A program made the position numbers and the translations under genes. Below the pieces are notes generated by a model, which ran no database searches, had not been told where the DNA came from, and saw nothing but the letters and a program-made list of their open reading frames with translations. DNA of 64,000 nucleotides from PALSA-270 sp963770915. Its GTDB lineage: Bacteria; Acidobacteriota; Terriglobia; Terriglobales; Acidobacteriaceae. The DNA is taken from assembly GCA_963770915.1 (NCBI GenBank), contig CAVYRG010000001.1:4256570-4320569 (forward strand). The letters run 5' to 3'. Shown here one piece after another: positions 46,539 to 53,701 of this stretch (the stretch's first letter is position 1; each line of letters opens with the position of its first letter).

Positions 46539-47450
46539 ATGGGGAAAAACGTGCTCAGACCGCTTGCGCTGTGCGCCTTGGTTCTAACGCTTTCAGCGAG
46601 CCTTTCCGCGCAAACCGCACCCGGCGCGGCTTATGTGCGCTCGTTCGACAAATGGAAAGCTGACCTTGTCGCCGATCTGAAAGATAACTGGCTTCCGCTG
46701 GCGGGCTTGTTCTGGCTCAAGCCGGGAGAGAATAGTTTTGGAACCGATCCCGGCAACGCGATCGTGTTGCCGGCGGACTCGGCTCCCGCACACGCCGGGT
46801 CGTTCATTCTTGCGGGCAACGATGTGACTGTGGAAATCGCCGCGAACGCGAAAGCCATGATTGCCGGCAAGTCTATAACTACCGCCAAGCTGCAATCCGA
46901 TGTTTCCGGCAAGCCCACCGTCATCGAACTGAACGCCCTGCGCATGAAAGTGATCGTGCGCGGCAAGCGCATCGGCATTCGCCTGAAAGATCTCAACAGT
47001 CCCGCGGTGCGAGCTTATCCCGGCCCGCAGTTCTTTCCCCTCGACCTGCGCTACCGCGTCACCGCGACCTTCATCCCCTCGGATGGCAAGCAGACGGTGG
47101 ACGTGCCCGACGTTCTCGGCGACATTACGCCCACCCCGATTGCGGGCAAAGTGAAATTCAAGTTGAACGGCCAGCAGATCACTCTGACCGACCTGGGCGG
47201 AGATGCCTCGAAGGGTTTGTTCTTCGTCTTCAACGACCTCACCAGCAAAACCGAAACCTACCCTGGTGGACGCTTCTTGGAGACCGATCCGGTGGCGAAT
47301 GGCAAAGTCGTGCTCGACTTCAACCAAGCTTATAGCCCGCCCTGCTCGGTCACACCCTACGCCACTTGTCCCCTCGCGCCCAAAGAAAACCGGGTGATTA
47401 TTGCGGTGCGCGCCGGCCAGAAATACGGCCGTGCTCATGCCCACCGCTGA
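46539..47450 (+). CDS. secreted DUF1684 domain protein
   Basis: About 303 residues from the ATG at 46539 (AAGG at 46531-46534). The frame opens upstream inside the repeat, which I exclude. A signal peptide (LALCALVLTLSASLSAQT) is followed by the DUF1684 region: WKADLVADLKDNWLPLAGLF, WLKPGENSFGTDP, then GKRIGIRLKDLNSPAVRAYP, GPQFFPLDLRYRVTATFIP and VLDFNQAYSPPCSVTPYATC. The conserved Pro-Pro-Cys and the late Cys are present, followed by PLAPKENR. Function of the family is unknown; it is exported here. Confidence 0.85.
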   Translation: MGKNVLRPLALCALVLTLSASLSAQTAPGAAYVRSFDKWKADLVADLKDNWLPLAGLFWLKPGENSFGTDPGNAIVLPADSAPAHAGSFILAGNDVTVEIAANAKAMIAGKSITTAKLQSDVSGKPTVIELNALRMKVIVRGKRIGIRLKDLNSPAVRAYPGPQFFPLDLRYRVTATFIPSDGKQTVDVPDVLGDITPTPIAGKVKFKLNGQQITLTDLGGDASKGLFFVFNDLTSKTETYPGGRFLETDPVANGKVVLDFNQAYSPPCSVTPYATCPLAPKENRVIIAVRAGQKYGRAHAHR

Positions 47451-47524
47451 GAGGACGGAGCGATGTGCGTCCTCACCGATCCATCTTGCCCAGTGCACAA
47501 TCTCAGGAGCGAAAATGAGCTTCG

Positions 47525-47654
47525 TATCAGGGCGCGGCTTCAGCCACGCCGATGCGATCCGTTGTGCGCGCGGGTCGGAGGCGCCCAGTGGCGCCTCCGA
47601 CGCTGACTCTTTGCCACTTCACAACATTGATATGGCTGAAGCCATTCCCTGATA
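47525..47654. repeat. nested palindromic element before aconitase gene
   Basis: TATCAGGG and GGCTTCAGCCA (47525-47532, 47536-47546) are complementary to TGGCTGAAGCC and CCCTGATA (47633-47643, 47647-47654). An inner palindrome TCGGAGGCGCC (47575-47585) with GGCGCCTCCGA (47590-47600) is perfect. It forms a long structured segment of 130 bp with no gene. Confidence 0.7.
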
Positions 47655-47746
47655 TCAACCTACTCTCCCAATATCGCGGTCCGGCCGTACGCCTCAATTT
47701 CCCAATGACGCAGGCGTAAAATGAGGGAAGAAACAGCGGGATATTT

Positions 47747-49798
47747 GTGATCAATTCGCTCCTGGAACGCAAAATCGAGAAGCGCCCCGACAACGTCCGC
47801 CTGCCGGGCCGCATTCTTTTCCTCACCGAGGACCCGGCGCTCATTCGCCGCCAATTAGCCGGTGAGGACTTGCCCTGGGACACGAAGAATCCCGCTAACA
47901 ATCCCAAGCTGCGTGACGACATCTCGACCGACGAAATCACCCCCGCGCATATTTGTTTTTTCTTCGACCAGACCTTGGGCGAATTTCCCTACACCGGGCT
48001 GAAGTGCGGAAGTGAGGTCCCCATTCAGCGCGGCGACGTGAAGCGCGGCGGCTTTGTGGCGGCGGTAAGCGGCAAACGCCGCGGCAAAGGCTCGAGCCGC
48101 GAGCAGTCGCCCTACGCGGAGCTGTGCGCTGGGATAAAACTGGTCATCGCAGAAAACATCGAGCGCATCTACAAGCAAAATTGTCAGAACCTGGGCGTGC
48201 TGACTTCGACTGACTTCTCGCTGATAGAGCGGATCAGGGCCGGGCAGGAGATCCCGCTGGCAGAGTTTACCCAAGGCGAGGACGAGATCACCCGGCAGAT
48301 CATCGCGCACGGCGGATTGTTCAATTTCAACGTCGCCCGCCTGCGGGGCAAGGTTTTTCTTCCGCCGATTGAAACGCCCCCGCGACCGATGACACTAGCC
48401 GAGAAGATTTTCGCGCAACATATGAATGACGCGGGGACGGCCGCCCGCGGCCGTCCAGCCGAGCAAAGCTCGGCCGTCCAGCCCGGCGACGCCGGTTTCG
48501 CCCGCACCGACCTGCGCTTCAGCCACGAATACGTCACCCCGATGGCGGCCATCTTCTTCGATCAGCTGGTCGGCCGCGATGCGCCGGTGAACGATCCCTC
48601 GACCATCGTCTTCTTTCGCGATCACCTAACGTTTCTGGACGATGTGCTTTCCGAACAGAAGCGCAAAATGGGCCTGCTCGACCTGGCCACGCAGCTCAAG
48701 CTAAAGCAAGAGGATTTCGCCCGCCAGCGCGGCATCCGTTTGCACGGCGAGTTGAAAGACCGCAAAGGCTCCGAGGGTATTTGCCATTCCGTCGTCCTCG
48801 AGAGCTACGCCTTGCCGGGGCAGTTGATCGTCGGCTCCGACTCACACACCCCGCATTCCGGCGCGATCGGCTGCATCGCTTTCGGCATTGGCACGACCGA
48901 TGTTTTCAATTCCTGGATCACCAAAGACGTTCGCGTGCGCGTGCCGGAGTCGGTGAAGATCGTCATCCGCGGGCGCAAGCATCCCAACGTGACGGCCAAA
49001 GATTTCATCCTCAAGATTCTGAGCCTGGACTACGTGCGCAGCGGCAAGGCGCTGGCGAAAGTCATCGAGTATTCCGGCGAGGCCATCGCCGACCTCAGCG
49101 TGGATGAGCGCGCCACCATGACCAACATGGCGGCGGAGATTGGCGGCTTTACCGGAATCGTCGCGCCGGACGGGAAAGCCGTGCAGTTCTTGATCGAGCG
49201 GCGTGGTATGAACCGCAACCAGGCCGAAAAAATGATCGAAGGTTTATACAGCGATCCCGACGCGCAGTACGCGGAAGTGATTGCACTTGACGCCGCCGAC
49301 ATCACGCCCATGGTGGCCACACCCGGCGATCCTGGCAACGGCAAGTTCATTCGTGATCTTCACACAACCGTGCCCATCGAACTCGCCTACGGAGGCACCT
49401 GCACCGCGGGCAAGAACGAAGACATGGATATGTACGCTAGCGTCCTTGCCGACGCGCTGAAGAACGGCAAGCGGGTGTCCGATTCCGTCGAGTTCTACAT
49501 TCAATTCGGCTCGCAGGAGACGCGCGAGTACTGCGTGCGCCAAGGATATCTTGAGATTTTTCAAAAAGCCGGCGCGCATGTGATCGAGCCCAGTTGCGGC
49601 GCTTGCATTAACGCCGGCCCAGGCGTCACCACGCGGCCGGATCAGGTGGTCATCAGCGCGCAAAATCGCAATTTCCCCGGCCGCAGCGGCCCGGGGCAGA
49701 TGTATTTGGCCAGTCCGCTGACCGTCGCCGCCAGCGCAGTGGCGGGGTACATCGTGGAGTATGAGCCGGCTCCCGAAATGGAACCGGTGGGCAGCTAG
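47747..49798 (+). CDS. aconitase-family hydratase, swivel domain first
   Basis: 683 residues starting GTG at 47747, with GAGGGAAGAAAC upstream. The swivel domain comes first (about 60-200), with DISTDEITPAHICFF, GLKCGSEVPIQ and GKGSSREQSP. It is then followed by the catalytic domains. VGSDSHTPHSGAIGCIAFG and GGTCTAGKNEDMDMY are visible, and cluster ligands Cys552, Cys617 and Cys620 (EPSCGACINAG) complete a [4Fe-4S] site. The order resembles AcnB without its HEAT part. It should interconvert citrate/isocitrate or a homologue; substrate not certain. A palindromic insertion lies in the linker (about residues 227-247). Confidence 0.88.
   Translation: MINSLLERKIEKRPDNVRLPGRILFLTEDPALIRRQLAGEDLPWDTKNPANNPKLRDDISTDEITPAHICFFFDQTLGEFPYTGLKCGSEVPIQRGDVKRGGFVAAVSGKRRGKGSSREQSPYAELCAGIKLVIAENIERIYKQNCQNLGVLTSTDFSLIERIRAGQEIPLAEFTQGEDEITRQIIAHGGLFNFNVARLRGKVFLPPIETPPRPMTLAEKIFAQHMNDAGTAARGRPAEQSSAVQPGDAGFARTDLRFSHEYVTPMAAIFFDQLVGRDAPVNDPSTIVFFRDHLTFLDDVLSEQKRKMGLLDLATQLKLKQEDFARQRGIRLHGELKDRKGSEGICHSVVLESYALPGQLIVGSDSHTPHSGAIGCIAFGIGTTDVFNSWITKDVRVRVPESVKIVIRGRKHPNVTAKDFILKILSLDYVRSGKALAKVIEYSGEAIADLSVDERATMTNMAAEIGGFTGIVAPDGKAVQFLIERRGMNRNQAEKMIEGLYSDPDAQYAEVIALDAADITPMVATPGDPGNGKFIRDLHTTVPIELAYGGTCTAGKNEDMDMYASVLADALKNGKRVSDSVEFYIQFGSQETREYCVRQGYLEIFQKAGAHVIEPSCGACINAGPGVTTRPDQVVISAQNRNFPGRSGPGQMYLASPLTVAASAVAGYIVEYEPAPEMEPVGS
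48424..48487. repeat. palindromic repeat inside aconitase coding region
   Basis: GGACGGCCG/CGGCCGTCC arms and GCCGAG/CTCGGC arms follow each other within about 60 bp of the linker between swivel and catalytic domains. The insertion stays in frame and encodes a low-complexity Ala/Gly/Arg stretch. Confidence 0.6.
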
Positions 49799-49807
49799 GC
49801 ATCATCA

Positions 49808-50050
49808 CTACAGTTTCTTGCCCCAGCAGGGTTGATCGGCGGTTAGAAAAGTGGAGGGCTCCGCACCTTTTCCAGCTACTTTGAAGGATCCGAAGTCTTT
49901 GCACCATTCATCCTCGGGGACTTCGGGGTCGGTTTCAATCCATTCCTGCAGTCTTCGAATGTCCGCCGCGCTGATTTCGCGCGAGCGGACGCGATCCGCG
50001 AGCTTCTGTCGTTTCCAGGCCGGAAGGCTCTTCCAGTTTATGCGTGCCAT
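49808..50050 (-). CDS. small protein of unknown function
   Basis: 80 residues from the ATG at 50050; the frame opens further upstream, but there it overlaps the previous gene out of frame. The N-terminus is basic (WKSLPAWKRQKLADRVRSRE), then ISAADIRRLQEWIETDPEVP and a tail ending CWGKKL. It is charged, helical and without membrane segments. No family recognised. The upstream gene ends about 40 bp before this start and runs the same way, so they likely form one operon. Confidence 0.55.
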   Translation of the reverse strand: MARINWKSLPAWKRQKLADRVRSREISAADIRRLQEWIETDPEVPEDEWCKDFGSFKVAGKGAEPSTFLTADQPCWGKKL

Positions 50051-50090
50051 GACCTTGTCGGCGACAGGAAGGTTTGTTCTTGAAACGAGG

Positions 50091-50615
50091 TCATTTTTTG
50101 CCCTTCCGCTCTGCTTCGATCTGGGCGGCGAGACCGCCAGGAACCGAAAGAATCTTGCGTGCTCCCAGACCACGTACTCTGTCGTTGAGGGCGTTCCTCG
50201 AACGCATGCCCACCCACTTGTATTCGATAGCCCCGGGTCCCAATTTTCTAGCAACGCCCCCTTCGCCACTTTCGGCAAGTCGGTTGATAGTTGTCGCAAT
50301 AGAAGCACCGGGTGCTTTGTATGTGCGAATGGGAAAACCCAGTTCTTCAAGTCCCCTTTGAATTTCGGATGTATTCAGCCACTCCTTGCGAGAGCCCCGA
50401 AGCACAGTAATGCAGGCTTCGGTGAGGCCCCCGAGTTCAAGATCAATCGGCGAGTCATTGGAGTCGCTGGAATCGTCTGCAGCACAAAGTTCGGCCAAGG
50501 CAGCTACTCTACGCTTTTGGCGAGCGATCTTGGTTTCAACCTGCTCCCTGAGGGCAAGAAGCTCGTCCAACTTGCTCTTGGCGTCCTGGAGGTCCTGTCT
50601 GTAATCGTGTGTCAT
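50091..50615 (-). CDS. coiled-coil plus winged-helix-like protein of unknown function
   Basis: About 174 residues from the ATG at 50615. An earlier start at 50654 would lie on the -35 box, so it is rejected. The N-terminal part is a coiled coil (DYRQDLQDAKSKLDELLALR). Then SSDSNDSPIDLELGGLTEAC, and ACITVLRGSRKEWLNTSEIQ with LEELGFPIRTYKAPG and ATTINRLAESG resembles a winged helix, as in transcription regulators. GC is lower than average. The operator-like palindrome at its promoter suits autoregulation. Operon with the 80-residue gene downstream. Confidence 0.6.
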   Translation of the reverse strand: MTHDYRQDLQDAKSKLDELLALREQVETKIARQKRRVAALAELCAADDSSDSNDSPIDLELGGLTEACITVLRGSRKEWLNTSEIQRGLEELGFPIRTYKAPGASIATTINRLAESGEGGVARKLGPGAIEYKWVGMRSRNALNDRVRGLGARKILSVPGGLAAQIEAERKGKK

Positions 50616-50625
50616 TTCAGACTGA

Positions 50626-50662
50626 ATAATACATTTCGTATTGCTGCATGTCAATACAAAAT
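50626..50662 (-). promoter_or_regulatory. consensus promoter with overlapping inverted repeat
   Basis: On the minus strand, TTGACA (50654-50649) and TATTAT (50631-50626) are exactly 17 bp apart. ATTTTGTATTG (50662-50652) and CAATACGAAAT (50643-50633) form an 11-bp inverted repeat with one mismatch, covering the -35 and spacer. Transcription would begin about 4 nt before the ATG at 50615. Best promoter in the window. Confidence 0.78.
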
Positions 50663-50886
50663 GTAAATTGTAGCGTATGGCAGTGGGACCAAGCTATTCG
50701 CGATCGAGAGGTACTTCAGATGGGGAGCTACTTCTAGGAGGTTGAAAATCGGCGACCGGACCGCGAGGTACAATCGATGCGATTGACGTTCGAGGAATTG
50801 GCCATTTGCAGGCGGGAAAGCCTGGACTGCCATTAATTGGGCAAGATTTACGTTTGCAACCAGTGTTTCAGAACGCGCCCCCGCCG

Positions 50887-51102
50887 TTAGTCTTCAAATT
50901 CAACACCGAAAACCGAGGACTCGATCTGCTTCCATTGCGCGCGGGCGATCTTCTCGTCGGGATCCGATTGAAAACGCTCCAGCGCCCGCTCCAGAGACTC
51001 TCCCCGGAGGGCTGTAGGAACGGTCGAGACGGATTTTCTTCGGCGCGCGTTCTTGTTGGCCGGAGACGGCTTGGACTTACGCGCTGGCTTCAATTTGGCC
51101 AT
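50887..51102 (-). CDS. small basic protein of unknown function
   Basis: 71 residues from the ATG at 51102, with AGGAG just upstream (AGGAGCACATG). A highly basic N-terminus (AKLKPARKSKPSPANKNARR) is followed by a short acidic-amphipathic part (LERALERFQSDPDEKIARAQ, ending FGVEFED). No domain is recognised. The coding assignment rests on the ribosome-binding site and the plausible composition only. The longer version from 51156 is less likely. Confidence 0.45.
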   Translation of the reverse strand: MAKLKPARKSKPSPANKNARRRKSVSTVPTALRGESLERALERFQSDPDEKIARAQWKQIESSVFGVEFED

Positions 51103-51190
51103 GTGCTCCTGCCTAAGAGTATCTAATTCTCTGACTATACGCCTACATTGAAACATCGACGCGGCCCTTCAGTCCACCTTCGCATCCGAC

Positions 51191-51222
51191 TTGCCCTTAT
51201 TAAGGGTTTCCCTTATTATGGG
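51191..51222 (+). promoter_or_regulatory. vapBC promoter with two tandem operator palindromes
   Basis: CCCTTATTAAGGG (51194-51206) and CCCTTATTATGGG (51210-51222) are near-identical palindromes with a 16-bp repeat. -35 TTGCCC (51191-51196) and -10 TATTAT (51214-51219) are 17 bp apart and overlap them. The -10 ends 6 nt before the vapB ATG, so the mRNA would be leaderless. Fits cooperative VapBC autorepression. Confidence 0.7.
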
Positions 51223-51225
51223 TCC

Positions 51226-51465
51226 ATGAACGTCACCCTTTCCCTCGACGAAAAGCTGGTCAAACAGGTCCGCAAAATCGCGGTCGAGCGCGATACCACG
51301 CTCACCGGCCTGGTCCGCGACTATCTGAAGCAGCTCGCCGGAGAGGATGCCCGCTCCGGTCGCAAGCGCCGCGAACTGGAGGCGCTGGAGCGCAGCTTCC
51401 GCGAATTTTCCGTCAACGTGGGAAAACACACCTGGAAGCGCCAAGACCTCTATGAGCGCTCCTGA
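51226..51465 (+). CDS. vapB: VapB-like antitoxin (DUF6364/ribbon-helix-helix type)
   Basis: 79 residues from the ATG at 51226; the frame opens at 51148, but the operator fixes the shorter start. The N-terminal strand-helix-helix reads MNVTLSLDEKLVKQVRKIAV, then RDTTLTGLVRDYLKQLAG, as in DUF6364/CopG-like antitoxins. The C-terminal part (RRELEALERSFREFSVNVGK) should bind the toxin groove. Represses its own promoter with the toxin. The stop overlaps the toxin start by 14 bp. Confidence 0.85.
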   Translation: MNVTLSLDEKLVKQVRKIAVERDTTLTGLVRDYLKQLAGEDARSGRKRRELEALERSFREFSVNVGKHTWKRQDLYERS

Positions 51466-51868
51466 TTTTCTGGACAGCAACGTCCTTGTCTATGCCTACG
51501 ACTCTTCGGCGCCGCACAAACAAGCGGCCGCACGAAATCTTGTCCGGCAGGCGCTGCTCGGGGACGGTGTCATTTCCAGCCAGGTTCTGGCGGAGTTCTG
51601 CGCCACGGTCCTGCATAAGGCGTCCCAGAAGATGTCGTTGCACGCCTTGCACGGAGCTTTGGATACGCTGCGGCCCATCAGAGTGATCGCGCCGGATGCT
51701 GAAATGATCCGGCGCGCGGTTCAGGCCCACGCATCCTATGGCATTCACTTCTACGACGGCATGATCGTGGCGGCGGCGGAGAAGGCCGGCTGTACCCGCA
51801 TTTGGTCGGAAGATCTGAACCCAGGTCAGCAATACTTTGGCGTGAAAGTGGCCAATCCGTTTGCCTGA
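51452..51868 (+). CDS. vapC: VapC-like PIN-domain toxin
   Basis: 138 residues from the ATG at 51452, inside the end of vapB (14-bp overlap). PIN-domain acidic residues are in FLDSNVLVYAYD (two Asp), LAEFCATVLHKA (Glu), HFYDGMIVAAA (Asp) and WSEDLN (Asp). Such toxins are Mg-dependent RNases that cleave tRNA or rRNA. All catalytic acids are present, so the toxin is presumably active. No duplicate pair is seen in the window. Confidence 0.9.
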   Translation: MSAPDFLDSNVLVYAYDSSAPHKQAAARNLVRQALLGDGVISSQVLAEFCATVLHKASQKMSLHALHGALDTLRPIRVIAPDAEMIRRAVQAHASYGIHFYDGMIVAAAEKAGCTRIWSEDLNPGQQYFGVKVANPFA

Positions 51869-52049
51869 CGCGGCCGGAAAACAAGGCGGCGGCCAATCCC
51901 TAAATGCGGCTGCTGGAGGGCCAAAAGCCCCGTTTGGCTGCATTCGCAACCCACAGCGACGGGTTTGGAGTTATCCTGTACGCAGAGTTTCATTCTTGTT
52001 AGAATGTGCGGTTTAAAGCGCCCGCATTTCTGAGGAGAGAACCCAACCC

Positions 52050-52310
52050 ATGGCTTATGTGATCGCGGAACCGTGCATCAATACCAAAGACACTGCCTGC
52101 GTGGATGCTTGCCCGGTGGACTGCATTCACCCCAAAAAGGACGAGGAAGCCTTCGGCGCCGAAGAAATGCTCTACATCGATCCGGTGGAGTGCATTGACT
52201 GCGGGGCCTGCGTGCCGGTGTGCCCGGTGTCGGCCATCTTCGTGCTCGACGATCTGCCGGAAAAATGGAAGGCATTTACCGAGCGCAACTCGCAGTATTA
52301 CGGGCGGTGA
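52050..52310 (+). CDS. fdxA: 7Fe ferredoxin
   Basis: 86 residues after GAGGAGAGAACCC. Cys9, Cys17, Cys21 and Cys25 in the first half and Cys48, Cys51, Cys54 and Cys58 in CIDCGACVPVCP match the [3Fe-4S]/[4Fe-4S] ferredoxin pattern of the FdxA type (VIAEPCINTKDTACVDACPV at the N-terminus). Soluble low-potential electron carrier of the cytoplasm. It could donate electrons to the desaturase or other reductases, which is only inference. A hairpin terminator follows. Confidence 0.92.
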   Translation: MAYVIAEPCINTKDTACVDACPVDCIHPKKDEEAFGAEEMLYIDPVECIDCGACVPVCPVSAIFVLDDLPEKWKAFTERNSQYYGR

Positions 52311-52313
52311 AGA

Positions 52314-52473
52314 CAGCTTCTAGCCTCTAGCTCCTGGCTGTTGGCTTTTGTCCCTTTGGCATTGTGATATCAGTGGCGCACGCTGATCATTTCGCGTGCG
52401 CCCTTTGCTTTTTGAGCCGACGGGGCAGATGTTGTGCCGATAGCGTCATCCAAGAGCTAGCAGCTAGAAGCTG
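52314..52473. repeat. inverted repeat flanking the fdxA-recO gap
   Basis: CAGCTTCTAGC (52314-52324) and GCTAGAAGCTG (52463-52473) are perfect 11-bp inverted copies at the two ends of the fdxA-recO intergenic region. The right copy abuts the recO start. A related GAAGCTAGA...TCTAGAAGCTTC lies at 53670-53697. Confidence 0.6.
52375..52410 (+). terminator. probable terminator after fdxA
   Basis: GGCGCACGC (52375-52383) pairs with GCGTGCGCC (52394-52402), 10-nt loop, followed by CTTTGCTTTTT (imperfect T-run). The sequence GTGGCGCACGCTGA recurs at about 53288 without the partner arm. Confidence 0.6.
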
Positions 52474-52478
52474 ACTTC

Positions 52479-53219
52479 ATGCTGAAAGAATCCGAAGCCA
52501 TCGTTCTGCGCACGTATCCGCTGCGCGAGGCGGACTTACTGGTCACGCTGTTCACTCGGCTCGAGGGCAAGGTGCGCGGCGTGGCCCGCTCAGCGAAAAG
52601 ATCGAAGCGGCGCTTTGGCGGGGCGCTGGAGCCGCTGACCTACGTCCGCGCGTTTTACGAAGACCGCGAAAAAATGGAGCTGGCGCGGCTCGATTCCTGC
52701 GAAGTGCTGGAATCACCGCTGGCTAGCGAGGTGAGCTATCCGCGGGCTGTGGCGCTGGGGCATGTGGCGGAGGTGCTCGACGAGCTGCTGCCCGACCGCG
52801 AAGCCAATGACGCCGTCTTCCGGCTGGGGCTGTCGGTCATTGCCGGGCTGCGCGGGCCGGATATCTGGATGCCGGTGACCTACTTCGACCTGTGGATGAC
52901 GCGGCTGATGGGCTATCTGCCGGAGTTTTCCGAGTGCATGGTGTGCGGGCGGGTGCTGAACGGCAGCCGGGCGTTTTTTCATGCGCTGGCGGATGGCCTG
53001 ATGTGCCTCGATGATAAGCGGCTGGCCTCGTCGGAGATGTCGGCGGAATCGCGGACGCTAGCGGCGCAGATGTTTCGCGCGCCTTTAGAAAGCTTTGCCG
53101 GCAAGCCCTGGCCCAAGGAGCGCGGCGCCGATTTGCGAAAGTTTCTGCTGCAGTCGCTGCAGCGGCACATTGAGAAGAAGCTGGTCACGGCGGGAATGCT
53201 GGAGAAAGTCAGCGGTTAG
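52479..53219 (+). CDS. recO: DNA repair protein RecO
   Basis: 246 residues. N-terminal OB-fold: ESEAIVLRTYPLREADLLVT, then LFTRLEGKVRGVARSAKRSK. Helical domain with YFDLWMTRLMGYLPEF, then CMVCGRVLN and GLMCLDDKR; only three of the four cysteines of the zinc site of classical RecO are clear. RecO loads RecA onto SSB-coated single-stranded DNA with RecR. The start lies 5 bp after a repeat element, and no Shine-Dalgarno is visible. Confidence 0.92.
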   Translation: MLKESEAIVLRTYPLREADLLVTLFTRLEGKVRGVARSAKRSKRRFGGALEPLTYVRAFYEDREKMELARLDSCEVLESPLASEVSYPRAVALGHVAEVLDELLPDREANDAVFRLGLSVIAGLRGPDIWMPVTYFDLWMTRLMGYLPEFSECMVCGRVLNGSRAFFHALADGLMCLDDKRLASSEMSAESRTLAAQMFRAPLESFAGKPWPKERGADLRKFLLQSLQRHIEKKLVTAGMLEKVSG

Positions 53220-53245
53220 ACGCCGGTTGGTGCCGAATGGCGCGT

Positions 53246-53280
53246 GGCCCATTCAAGCCTGGGTTTGGCTTGAGTGGGGC
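53246..53280. repeat. REP palindrome (RAYT-associated), solitary copy
   Basis: GGCCCATTCAAGCC (53246-53259) and GGCTTGAGTGGGGC (53267-53280) with a 7-nt loop. The same palindrome occurs at 62247-62281, 62831-62865 and 63233-63267 next to the RAYT genes. Confidence 0.8.
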
Positions 53281-53669
53281 CTTTGACGTGGCGCACGCTG
53301 ACTGTGCCGCTTGAGACCAAAACGATTTTGCCAATCGGGTCACGGGCTAACCCTCCCCCCTCGCGTCGCAAAGAACGGGCCGTTAGGATGGGGCACACGC
53401 GGTCGGTTGCTGCGTAATCAGTGACAAGGTTACTGCTGAATCTCCCCTAAGCTGACGGGTAGCGGCGATATCCATTACAATCAATGGTCAATCTGCGGAG
53501 GATTCTCGTGGGAGTGTGGAACTCCCCAAAATGAGTGGCTGAGCGCGGGGCATGGAAACGCGAGGGCCCTCCACTGCGCCCCGTTCGGCTTCGCTCAGGG
53601 TGCGCTCCGGTCGGGACGACAGATTTAGGGGACGAATTTCCGGGATGCGACGCCGGCGGCCCGCAGTTG

Positions 53670-53697
53670 GAAGCTAGAGCTAGCGTCTAGAAGCTTC
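53670..53697. repeat. AGCTAGA-type repeat next to glyQ start
   Basis: GAAGCTAGA then TCTAGAAGCTTC, ending 4 nt before the glyQ ATG. Related to the element abutting recO at 52463-52473. Confidence 0.5.
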
Positions 53698-53701
53698 ATT
53701 C

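Larger units (their letters stand above)
53220..53701. other. intergenic region with several repeats
   Basis: 482 bp between recO and glyQ. Contains a REP palindrome (53246-53280), a half-copy of the GGATGGGGCAC family (about 53370-53400) and the AGCTAGA-type element next to the glyQ start (53670-53697). Elsewhere, no gene or promoter seen. Confidence 0.6.

Noticed and set aside
49808..50350. 180-codon version of the small gene ending at 49808
   Set aside because: The first 100 codons overlap the preceding gene out of frame and look non-coding; the ATG at 50050 is preferred.
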